Source: an uncultured Clostridia bacterium (lineage in GTDB: Bacteria; Bacillota; Clostridia; Oscillospirales; Acutalibacteraceae). Taken from it: a stretch of DNA of 46,534 bases. Position numbers and translations under genes: made by a program. Where the stretch lies: contig CALWVE010000012.1 in assembly GCA_944384905.1 (NCBI GenBank), positions 1-46,534 of the forward strand. Direction: 5' to 3'. The notes below the pieces were generated by a model. The model ran no database searches, was not told the origin of the DNA, and saw only the letters and a list, made by a program, of their open reading frames with translations. Positions 7,359 through 15,133 of this stretch are shown one piece after another; positions within the stretch are counted from its first letter, which is position 1, and each line of letters opens with the position of its first letter.

Positions 7359-7847
7359 ATGAAACGTTTGCTGGAATTGTTGGAAGAAGATTCAACCCTT
7401 ACGGTTCATGAGCTGGCCGTTATGCTGAATATGACGGACGAAGAAGTAGCCGAACAGATCCGTAAGCTGGAACACGACGGTGTAATCAACGGCTATCACG
7501 CGCTGATTAACTGGGAAAAATCAAACGAAAATTATGCTTCCGCTCTGATCGAACTGCGCGTAACGCCCCAGAAAAACGTGGGTTTTGATGATATCGCCCA
7601 GCAGATCAGCCGGTTCCCCGAGGTTGAAAGCGTTTATCTCGTGTCCGGCGGATATGACCTCATGGTTTGCATCAGTGCGCCCACGATGCAGGAAGTAGCG
7701 CTGTTTGTACAGAAACGCCTGGCTACAATGGACGGCATTTTCTCTACGGCCACCCATTTTGTGCTGACCCGCTATAAAGAACGCAATGTCAATTTCAATA
7801 GCCCGGAAACCCGGAACGACGAGAGAGGAAGCAATATCTGTGATTGA
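7359..7847 (+). CDS. Lrp/AsnC-family transcriptional regulator, 162 aa
   Basis: Feast/famine regulator: an N-terminal winged helix (STLTVHELAVMLNMTDEEVAEQIRKLEHDGVI split across residues ~12-43) and a C-terminal RAM ligand-binding domain, ~60-140 (SALIELRV, VESVYLVSGGYDLMVCISA). RAM domains sense amino acids. Its last codons overlap the aminotransferase start by 8 bp, a translationally coupled pair seen widely in Firmicutes, so it most likely regulates that operon according to an amino acid. GAAAGGAAG precedes the ATG. Confidence 0.92.
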   Translation: MKRLLELLEEDSTLTVHELAVMLNMTDEEVAEQIRKLEHDGVINGYHALINWEKSNENYASALIELRVTPQKNVGFDDIAQQISRFPEVESVYLVSGGYDLMVCISAPTMQEVALFVQKRLATMDGIFSTATHFVLTRYKERNVNFNSPETRNDERGSNICD

Positions 7848-9009
7848 TTACAGTACGATTCTCAACCCGCAGGTGCAGGCGCTCAAACCGTCCGGTATCC
7901 GCAGGTTCTTTGATATCGCCAGCGAAATGGACGACGTGATTTCCCTTTCCATCGGCGAACCCGATTTTACAACTCCCTGGCATATCCGCGAAGAGGGTAT
8001 CCGTTCGCTTGAAAAGGGCAAAACCTGGTATTCGCCCAACCGCGGCTTTGAACAGCTTAGAACAGAAATTTCCCGCTATATGGACCGCCGCTACGGCCTT
8101 GTATACGATCAGAAATCGCAGGTGCTCGTTACGGTAGGCGGTTCGGAAGCGATCGATATGGCGCTGCGTGCGCTGGTCTGCCCGGGCGACGAAGTCATTA
8201 TCGTAGAGCCCAGCTTTGTTTGCTATGATCCGCTCACCCGTATGGCGGGCGGTGTTCCGGTTTCGATCGCCACAACGGAAGAGACGAAGTTTCGTCTCAC
8301 AGCGGCACAGCTTGAAGCGGCGATCACGCCCAAAACCAAGCTGCTGGTGCTGCCGTTCCCCAGCAATCCGACCGGTGCGGTACTGCGCCGCAAAGATCTG
8401 GAAGAAATCGCGGCTGTGGTGCGCCGTCATAATCTGTTTGTGCTTTCCGATGAAATTTACGCCGAGCTGACCTATGGCAGCGAACTGCATGTTTCCATCG
8501 CGCAGATGGAAGGAATGCAGGAGCGCACTGTGGTTATCAACGGTTTTTCCAAAACGTACGCTATGACCGGCTGGCGCTTGGGCTTTGCCGTAGGTCCGGC
8601 CGAAGTGATCGGCCAGATGACGAAACTGCATCAGTTCGGCATCATGAGCGCGCCCACCATGGCGCAGTATGCGGCGATTGAAGCCCTGAAAAACGGCGAC
8701 AGCGACATCGAATACATGCGCGAGCAGTATGATATGCGCCGTCGTCTGATCGTCGACCGCCTGAACGCCATGGGACTGACCTGTTTTGAACCGGAAGGCG
8801 CGTTCTATGTGTTCCCGTCGATTAAATCCACGGGGCTTACTTCCGAGGAATTCTGCGAGCGGCTGATTTACAGTCACCGCGTGGCGGTGATTCCCGGTTC
8901 GGCGTTCGGCGAATGCGGAAACGGCTATGTCCGCATTTCCTATGCCTATTCCATCCGCAATATTCAGCAGGCGCTCGATCGGATCGAAGCCTTCTTGCAG
9001 GAACTGTAA
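7840..9009 (+). CDS. PLP-dependent class I/II aminotransferase, 389 aa
   Basis: Fold-type I aminotransferase of the aspartate/alanine group. Motifs include SLSIGEPDFTTP, the cofactor loop GGSEAIDMAL, PFPSNPTGAV, SDEIYAELTYG and the PLP lysine in NGFSKTYAMTGWRLG. The C-terminal arginine that binds the substrate carboxylate is in GNGYVRISYA. The GTG at 7840 is chosen because GAGAGAGGA ends about 10 bp upstream and the protein then begins at the family's usual place; an upstream ATG in this frame lies inside the Lrp gene. Coupled to the Lrp gene upstream and to the DUF362 gene downstream (TAATG overlap). Likely an alanine or aromatic/aspartate aminotransferase; specificity is uncertain. Confidence 0.9.
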   Translation: MIDYSTILNPQVQALKPSGIRRFFDIASEMDDVISLSIGEPDFTTPWHIREEGIRSLEKGKTWYSPNRGFEQLRTEISRYMDRRYGLVYDQKSQVLVTVGGSEAIDMALRALVCPGDEVIIVEPSFVCYDPLTRMAGGVPVSIATTEETKFRLTAAQLEAAITPKTKLLVLPFPSNPTGAVLRRKDLEEIAAVVRRHNLFVLSDEIYAELTYGSELHVSIAQMEGMQERTVVINGFSKTYAMTGWRLGFAVGPAEVIGQMTKLHQFGIMSAPTMAQYAAIEALKNGDSDIEYMREQYDMRRRLIVDRLNAMGLTCFEPEGAFYVFPSIKSTGLTSEEFCERLIYSHRVAVIPGSAFGECGNGYVRISYAYSIRNIQQALDRIEAFLQEL

Positions 9010-10133
9010 TGGCGTGCGTTTATTTGGCGCAGTGCGCCGAGTATCGAACCGACCTGCTCGATGCGGCCGTTGCCGAAGCATTTGAGGTTTTGGGGCTGGA
9101 TGAAAAGATTCAGCCCGGTATGCGCGTGGTCATCAAGCCGAACCTGATTATGCGCTCGAAAAGCGAAGCCGGCATCATTACGCACCCGGCCGTCACGGCT
9201 GCCGTGGGGCGGCGGGTGAAGGCGCGCGGCGCATCGGTGCTGATCGCAGAAAGCCCGGGCGGACCGTATTCGCCGGGCATTATGAAATCGAATTTTGCCC
9301 ACTGCGGCTATACGGCCATGGCGCAGGAAAACGGCTTTGAACTGTATACGGCCTGTGCTTCCCGTGAAGTAACCGCGCCGAAAGCCCAGCGATGCCGTCA
9401 GTTTACGATCGTGGAGCCTTTTCTTACGGCCGATCTCATTATCGATATCGCCAAGCTTAAAACGCACGGCATGATGCTGTTCAGCGGAGCGGTAAAAAAC
9501 CTGTTTGGCACGGTTCCGGGGCTTCTCAAGCCGGAACTGCACTGCCGCTTCCCCGAAAAGCAGCCGTTTGCCGAAATGCTGGTCGATTTGTGCGAGCGGA
9601 TCGCGCCCACAATCAGTATTATAGATGGCATCACCGCTATGGAGGGCAACGGTCCCACGGGCGGTTCTCCGCGTTTTGTGGGTGTGCTGGGTGTTTCCGA
9701 AAATCCGTATGCGCTCGATGACGTTTGCTGCCGTGTGGTGAGAATCGATCCGCAGGATGTTTTGTATCTCAGCCATGCTGTAGAACGCGGTTTGTACCGG
9801 CCGCAGGAGATTGAAACGCTGGGCGCGTCTGTTCAGTCGCTCTATGTGCCTGATTTTAAGATGCCCGATTCCGCCAGCGTGGATTTTCTGGATCGCCTGC
9901 CGCGTTTTCTGCGTCCGATGGCTTCCAAGCTTACAACCCCGCGGCCGTATATTCCCAAAAGCAAATGTGTGGGCTGCGGAAAATGCGCGGAAAGCTGCCC
10001 GGTGCAGACGATTACGATCCGCAATCATAAGGCGCAGATCGATCCGTCCAAATGTATCCGGTGTTTCTGCTGCCACGAAATGTGCCCGCAGCATATTGTG
10101 GAGATCCGCCGCTTTTCTTTGTTTAATCTGTAA
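9009..10133 (+). CDS. DUF362 domain protein with C-terminal 2[4Fe-4S] ferredoxin, 374 aa
   Basis: Residues ~1-300 form a DUF362 domain (VVIKPNLIM, VLIAESPGG, DLIIDIAKLKTHGMMLFSGAVKN split over ~30-170). Residues ~320-368 form a bacterial ferredoxin with two four-cysteine clusters (CVGCGKCAESCPV and CIRCFCCHEMCPQ). DUF362-ferredoxin proteins are common in strict anaerobes and presumed to be electron carriers or redox enzymes of unknown substrate. Its ATG overlaps the aminotransferase stop (TAATG), so it is translated with that enzyme. An oxidoreductive step in the same amino-acid pathway is suggested but not shown. Confidence 0.88.
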   Translation: MACVYLAQCAEYRTDLLDAAVAEAFEVLGLDEKIQPGMRVVIKPNLIMRSKSEAGIITHPAVTAAVGRRVKARGASVLIAESPGGPYSPGIMKSNFAHCGYTAMAQENGFELYTACASREVTAPKAQRCRQFTIVEPFLTADLIIDIAKLKTHGMMLFSGAVKNLFGTVPGLLKPELHCRFPEKQPFAEMLVDLCERIAPTISIIDGITAMEGNGPTGGSPRFVGVLGVSENPYALDDVCCRVVRIDPQDVLYLSHAVERGLYRPQEIETLGASVQSLYVPDFKMPDSASVDFLDRLPRFLRPMASKLTTPRPYIPKSKCVGCGKCAESCPVQTITIRNHKAQIDPSKCIRCFCCHEMCPQHIVEIRRFSLFNL

Positions 10134-10137
10134 ATTT

Positions 10138-10176
10138 AACCTGCGGCGCACCGAGTTTCGGTGTTCCGCGGGTTTT
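10138..10176 (+). terminator. Intrinsic terminator of the Lrp-aminotransferase-DUF362 operon
   Basis: Outer arms AACCTGCGG (10138-10146) and CCGCGGGTT (10166-10174), a small internal loop and an inner CACCG/CGGTG stem, then a T-rich tail. Confidence 0.7.
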
Positions 10177-10201
10177 CTGTTCTGGAAAGGAGAAAGACAC
10201 G

Positions 10202-11068
10202 ATGCTGACTGCCCGTGCTTTCGGAAAAATCAATCTTACGCTTGAAATCACCGCACGCCGCGAAGACGGTTATCACGAACTGGCCACGGTGATGCAGTCT
10301 GTTTCGCTGGCCGATACGGTGATGCTTGAGGCCTGTAAAGAAGGTCCGTGCGTTTGCTGCGACGGCGGTATTCCCGCCGACGAAACCAATACGGCGTTTC
10401 GCGCGATTGAAGCGTTTGCGGCTTTTTGCGGCAACCCGGACTTTCGCCGCGTGAAAATCACCGTGGAAAAACGTATCCCCAGCCAGGCCGGTATGGGCGG
10501 CGGAAGCGCCGATGCCGCCGCCGCGCTGGTGCTACTCAACCGCCATTTCGGCACCGATCTTCCGAAAGAAACGCTGTGCGCTATTGGAAAAACGATCGGG
10601 GCGGATGTGCCGTTCTGTATTGTGGGCGGAACACAGCGCTGTACCGGCATTGGGGAAATTCTATCGCCGCTTACTCCGCTGCCGCGCTGTTTGATTGTGC
10701 TTTGCAAGCCGCCGAAAGGAATTTCCACGCGCGAAGCGTTTGCCTGCGCGGATAGCGGCGAATATGCCGACGGAGAGGCCACGCGCCAGATGGAAGCAGC
10801 GCTGGCGGAGCGAAGCCTTAAAAAAATCGGCGATGGTCTGCAAAATGATTTTGAGCGGCTTGTTCCGTTGGAAGAAGTGGAGCGTATCCGAACTGTTCTG
10901 CTCGAAAACGGCGTGCTGGGCGCCCGGATGACCGGCAGCGGATCGGTGGTTTATGGAATCTTTGATTCGCCCGACGCGGCTGTTGAAGCGGCGCAGGCTT
11001 TGCGAAAAGAAGGCAAGGTCTTTTTGGTGGCGCCGTCTCCCTGCGGCGTGGATGTCATCGACGGATGA
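10202..11068 (+). CDS. ispE: 4-diphosphocytidyl-2-C-methyl-D-erythritol kinase
   Basis: Phosphorylates CDP-methylerythritol in the MEP pathway to isopentenyl diphosphate. GHMP-kinase family: N-terminal AFGKINLTLEI with the catalytic lysine, REDGYHELATVMQSVSLAD, ATP-binding loop PSQAGMGGGSADAAA (~93-107) and C-terminal GARMTGSGSVVYG. Length 288 aa is normal. AAAGGAG lies just upstream of the ATG. Adjacent to spoIIR, an arrangement common in Clostridia. It shows that this organism makes isoprenoids by the non-mevalonate route. Confidence 0.95.
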   Translation: MLTARAFGKINLTLEITARREDGYHELATVMQSVSLADTVMLEACKEGPCVCCDGGIPADETNTAFRAIEAFAAFCGNPDFRRVKITVEKRIPSQAGMGGGSADAAAALVLLNRHFGTDLPKETLCAIGKTIGADVPFCIVGGTQRCTGIGEILSPLTPLPRCLIVLCKPPKGISTREAFACADSGEYADGEATRQMEAALAERSLKKIGDGLQNDFERLVPLEEVERIRTVLLENGVLGARMTGSGSVVYGIFDSPDAAVEAAQALRKEGKVFLVAPSPCGVDVIDG

Positions 11069-11117
11069 GCCGTTTTTAGCCCGCCTGTTTGTATAAAATC
11101 AAAAAGAAAAGCCTATA

Positions 11118-11145
11118 TTCCTTTCGGAACATAAACCGAAAGGAA
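11118..11145 (+). promoter_or_regulatory. Perfect inverted repeat overlapping the spoIIR ribosome site
   Basis: TTCCTTTCGG (11118-11127) and CCGAAAGGAA (11136-11145) form a perfect 10-bp stem with an 8-base loop. The right arm contains most of the AAGGAAGG ribosome site of spoIIR (ATG at 11156). No T run follows, so it is not an intrinsic terminator. In RNA it would hide the ribosome site; in DNA it could be an operator. Confidence 0.55.
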
Positions 11146-11155
11146 GGTTATTCTC

Positions 11156-11776
11156 ATGAAATTTTTACAGCATACATCCTGCCTGTTTCGCGCGGCTATG
11201 TGCGCGCTTGTTCTGGCTGTTTTGTGGGACGTGACAGCTTACGGTGCGGCCTGCCAAACGCTTCCCGATCAGGTTTTGCGCCTGCATGTGGTGGCGGCTT
11301 CCGACAGCGAAGAGGATCAGGCCTTAAAGCTCGCCGTGCGGGACGAAGTGCTTGCCGTTGTGGCTTCGCTAGGAAGCGGCGCGCAAACGCCGTTTGAGAT
11401 GCAGTCGGCTTTGTGTACTCATCTTGAAACGATCCAAAAAGCGGCCGAAGATGTCATCCGGCAGCAGGGGCACGGGGAAGCGGTGCAGGTGTTTTTTGTG
11501 GACATGATGTTCCCGGACTGCGTATACGGCGGATTTGTACTGCCGGCCGGGAATTACCGTGCGCTGCGCGTCGTGATCGGCGAGGGAAAGGGGCACAACT
11601 GGTGGTGCATGCTGTTCCCGTCTTTGTGCTTGCCGGAAGCGACAGTGTCCCAGCCGGAGGAAGTGTTCAGCGAGGCACAGCAGGAAGTGACCAATGCGCA
11701 GAAATACGAAGTGAAATTTCTGGCCGTTGAATGGCTGAAACAATTAACGCACGCGCTTTCGGGCGTGGAAGAATAA
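11156..11776 (+). CDS. spoIIR: Stage II sporulation protein R
   Basis: Forespore-made exported signal that, in Bacillus, triggers SpoIIGA processing of pro-sigmaE in the mother cell. An N-terminal hydrophobic segment (~10-30) serves for export. The conserved SpoIIR core follows: LRLHVVAASDSEEDQALKLAVRDEVL and, later, FVLPAGNYRALRVVIGEGKGHNWWCMLFPSLC (each given here as separate motifs). Length 206 aa is typical. It marks the organism as a spore former or recent descendant. The start is fixed by AAGGAAGG 8 bp upstream, which lies in a hairpin. Confidence 0.93.
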   Translation: MKFLQHTSCLFRAAMCALVLAVLWDVTAYGAACQTLPDQVLRLHVVAASDSEEDQALKLAVRDEVLAVVASLGSGAQTPFEMQSALCTHLETIQKAAEDVIRQQGHGEAVQVFFVDMMFPDCVYGGFVLPAGNYRALRVVIGEGKGHNWWCMLFPSLCLPEATVSQPEEVFSEAQQEVTNAQKYEVKFLAVEWLKQLTHALSGVEE

Positions 11777-11810
11777 ACGATAGATAAAATTTGAAAAAGG
11801 AGGTGCGCCT

Positions 11811-14800
11811 GTGCTTAATTTGATTTTGGGACGCGTGGGCAGCGGCAAAACGGAGACTTGCCGCCGCCTGCTGGTCGATTTTGCCCGTATGGGAAAAGAA
11901 AAGCTCTATTTAATTGTACCGGAGCAATATTCTTTTGAAAGCGAAAAGGCTATCCTGCGCATGGCAGGGGCCAAAAACGCGGCGAAAATCCAGGTGCTCA
12001 GCTTTACGCGATTGGCGGAAGCTTTGTTTCGCACCTACGGCGGCTGTGCGGGCACGCCGCTTGATGACAGCACGCGACGGCTTTTGATGGCGCTGGCGCT
12101 GGAAGAAACCGCCGATCATCTTTCGCTGTACCGGGAGCACCGCAGCAGCGACAAGCTGTGTGAAATGATGCTTGCGGCCGACAGCGAGCTTCAGATGTGC
12201 GGTATCGATGTCGAATCGCTTGGCGGCTTGTTCGGGCAAGGGGATACCTCTGTTCTTTCGGCCAAAATGAAAGACATTTCGCTGGTTTGCTCGACCTATC
12301 ATGCGCTGGCGGCGCGCTCTTTTGTGGATGAACATGAAGACCTCAATCATCTGGCGAAGATTCTGCGCGAAGAACGCGCGCTTTCCGGCGCTACGGTCGC
12401 GGTGGATTCGTTCATCAGCTTTACCAAGCAGGAACGGGACGTGCTGGCCGCGTTGATGGGGCAGTGCGAAAATATGTATGTCTCTTTAAGCTGTGATTCG
12501 CTCGACGATCCGGAGCAGGGAGCGGGTTTGTTTTCGCTGGTGCAGAAAACCGGGCGCAGATTGGTACAGAGCGCCCGGGAAGAGCAGGTGCAGGTCGGGC
12601 CGATCCGGCATCTCGATACGCCGTGGCGGTTTAAAAGCGACGCTTTGCGCCACATGGAAACCCAACTGTTCCAGCCTGTTGTCGAGCCGTATGCCGGAGA
12701 AATTGGAACGGATATCCAGCTTTGGCGCGTGGCTTCCCGCTTTGAAGAAGTGGAAAACGTTGCCGCGCAGATTCGCGACCTGGTGATGCATGGCCTGCGT
12801 TACCGCGAAATTTCCGTCATCTGCCGCAACAGCGAAACGTATGCCTCTTTGCTGCAATCGGCGTTTGAAAAGCGGGACATTCCCTGCTTTATCGATACGC
12901 CCCGCAGCGTGGATACCGAGCCGCTGATCCGGCTGGTGCTGTCTTCGTTTAAGGCGTTGCAATGGCAGAGCGAAGATCTGCTTACTATTTTAAAAACCGG
13001 CTTGCTCGGTGTGCCGGAGCTTGAGATTGCCGCGCTCGAAAACTACATATTTACCTGGAAAATCAACGGAAGCATCTGGCGCGAGCCGTTTGTGCGCCAT
13101 CCGGGCGGCTTTAAGGGAGAATGGACGCAGGAAGACCGCGATACGCTCGCACTTGTCAACACGGTGCGCGCCCGTGTAGTGGAACCGCTGCTGGCTTTTG
13201 AACAGGCAACACGTGATGCCGACGGCGCGCAGATCAGCGAGGCCGTTTATCGCCTGCTGCTGGCGTACGGAGCCGATGAGGCGCTACCTGCGCTGTGTGC
13301 ACGCTTGGAAGCCGACGGCCAGTTCGCTTTGGCGGAAGAACAGCTGCGCATGTGGGATGTGCTGATGCAGCTGCTCGAACGTTTCTGCACGGTTTTGCGC
13401 GGGCGGCCGATTACGGCGCGGCGTTACCGCGAGCTGCTTGCTTCCGCTGTAGAAGCGCAAACGATTTCCGTTATCCCGCAAGGAATGGATGAAGTTGTGT
13501 TCGGCACGGCCGACCGTATCCGCCCGTCGTCTCCGCGTGTGCTGTTCCTGCTGGGAACAGCGCTCGGCGAATTTCCTCAGAGCCTGTCGGACGCCGGTTT
13601 GTTTACATTAGAAGAACGCCGGCAATTGCAGGCGATGGGCGTTGAGCTTCAAGACCCCGAAGCTACCGGTACGGTGGGCGAACTGTATCTGGCCTATGCG
13701 GCGGCCTGTGCGCCGTCCGAAAAACTGATCGTTTCGTGGCCTGCCGCGTCGAGCGGCGAGCCGCTTTCTCCCGGAGAAATTCCCGCCGCCATTCAGGCGA
13801 TTTTCCCAGGTATTCCGGTTCACACAGCTTTGCCGGACATCCTTCGCGCCAATAGCCGCCGGGCCGCCTTTTCGGAACTGGCCCGCCGCTTTAAGGAACG
13901 CGACGCCAAAACCGCCGCACTGCGCACGCTGATGCAGGAGGACGAGTCCCTTTCTGCCCGATTGCAGGCGCTCGACCGCGCCGGAGGCGGGGAAGAGATG
14001 GCACTTTGCGACACGGCGCTTGCCGAAGCTTTGTTGGCGCGCTCCCGGCTGATTTCCGCTTCTCAGGTGGAAATCTTCTACCGCTGCCGGTTCCAGTACT
14101 TCTGTCAGTACAGTTTGGGCATTCGCGAACGCCTGCCCGCCGAACTCAACGTGATGAAATACGGCACGCTGATGCATTACCTGCTCGAGCACGTGATTCA
14201 TACGGGCGCGCAGGATTTTCTGTCGATGTCTGAAGATGAGCAGTCGGCGATGATCCGGGGGCTGATCGATACGTATGTCAGCGAAGAAATGGGCGGCGCC
14301 CAGCTGATGACCCCGCGTGAGCTGTATCGTTTCCGCCGGCTGGCGCAGACGGCGCGCGCCGTTTTGCTGCATGCCGCCAAGGGGCTTGCCGTCAGCCGGT
14401 TTGAGCCGAAATATTTTGAGCTTGAGCTCAAGCCGCAGGGCGTGTGCAAACCGCTGACGATCAAAACACCCGCCGGGGATATGCAGGTGGGCGGCACCGT
14501 GGACCGTGTGGATCTGTATGAAAAAGACGGCGAGACGTATGTACGTATCGTAGACTATAAAACGGGCCGCAAAGAGTTTAAACTCAGCGATGTCTTGCAT
14601 GGGGAAAATTTGCAGATGCTTATTTACCTGGCGGCGATCGTGGAATCTTCCGGATGGATTCCGGCGGGCGTTTTGTATATGCCCGCGGCCGTGGGAACCG
14701 TGGCGGAAGATAAAGGCGCCGATGAAAAGCAGATTCAAAAAGATGTCGCGGCCCGCCTGCGTATGAACGGCCTGGTGCGCGCAGATTCAGATCTGCTTCT

Positions 14801-15131
14801 GGCAATGGAAACCACCGGCGAAGGCGTTTATCTGCCTGCCAAAATGAAAAACGGCGCGCCGAGCGAACGCGGGTCGATCGCCACACGCGAACAGCTGGAA
14901 GCCGTGCTGCTGCTGGCACGCAAAAAGGTGGCCGAAATGGCCGGAACTTTGTGCCGCGGAAACATTGCGGCCGCCCCGCTTCTGGCCAACAAGAACCCGT
15001 GCGATTGGTGTCCGTATGCGGGCGTGTGTCTGCGAGAATTTACCGAAAGCGATGTTTATATAGAAGATATTTCCAATGTGGATTGCCTGAGCAAAATCGA
15101 GGCATCCGTTCAGGAAGAAGAGGAGGGGTGA
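11811..15131 (+). CDS. addB: ATP-dependent helicase/nuclease subunit B (AddB)
   Basis: Subunit of the AddAB double-strand-break resection complex, which produces 3' tails for RecA. Visible: P-loop GRVGSGKT (residues 7-14), an inactivated UvrD-like helicase core, and a C-terminal nuclease domain (MKYGTLMHYLLEHVI, GGTVDRVDLYE, IVDYKTGRKE). Iron-sulfur ligands are Cys759 and the Cys1064/1067/1073 cluster (CDWCPYAGVC), matching the four-cysteine AddB pattern. Length 1106 aa is normal. Start GTG at 11811 follows AAAGGAGGTG. addA begins 2 bp after its stop. Confidence 0.95.
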   Translation: MLNLILGRVGSGKTETCRRLLVDFARMGKEKLYLIVPEQYSFESEKAILRMAGAKNAAKIQVLSFTRLAEALFRTYGGCAGTPLDDSTRRLLMALALEETADHLSLYREHRSSDKLCEMMLAADSELQMCGIDVESLGGLFGQGDTSVLSAKMKDISLVCSTYHALAARSFVDEHEDLNHLAKILREERALSGATVAVDSFISFTKQERDVLAALMGQCENMYVSLSCDSLDDPEQGAGLFSLVQKTGRRLVQSAREEQVQVGPIRHLDTPWRFKSDALRHMETQLFQPVVEPYAGEIGTDIQLWRVASRFEEVENVAAQIRDLVMHGLRYREISVICRNSETYASLLQSAFEKRDIPCFIDTPRSVDTEPLIRLVLSSFKALQWQSEDLLTILKTGLLGVPELEIAALENYIFTWKINGSIWREPFVRHPGGFKGEWTQEDRDTLALVNTVRARVVEPLLAFEQATRDADGAQISEAVYRLLLAYGADEALPALCARLEADGQFALAEEQLRMWDVLMQLLERFCTVLRGRPITARRYRELLASAVEAQTISVIPQGMDEVVFGTADRIRPSSPRVLFLLGTALGEFPQSLSDAGLFTLEERRQLQAMGVELQDPEATGTVGELYLAYAAACAPSEKLIVSWPAASSGEPLSPGEIPAAIQAIFPGIPVHTALPDILRANSRRAAFSELARRFKERDAKTAALRTLMQEDESLSARLQALDRAGGGEEMALCDTALAEALLARSRLISASQVEIFYRCRFQYFCQYSLGIRERLPAELNVMKYGTLMHYLLEHVIHTGAQDFLSMSEDEQSAMIRGLIDTYVSEEMGGAQLMTPRELYRFRRLAQTARAVLLHAAKGLAVSRFEPKYFELELKPQGVCKPLTIKTPAGDMQVGGTVDRVDLYEKDGETYVRIVDYKTGRKEFKLSDVLHGENLQMLIYLAAIVESSGWIPAGVLYMPAAVGTVAEDKGADEKQIQKDVAARLRMNGLVRADSDLLLAMETTGEGVYLPAKMKNGAPSERGSIATREQLEAVLLLARKKVAEMAGTLCRGNIAAAPLLANKNPCDWCPYAGVCLREFTESDVYIEDISNVDCLSKIEASVQEEEEG

Positions 15132-15133
15132 CC

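Noticed and set aside
11091..11135. Sigma-F promoter for spoIIR
   Set aside because: A GTATA at 11091 and GGAACATAA at 11126 look like elements, but the spacing (30 bp) is far from the 14-16 bp needed.
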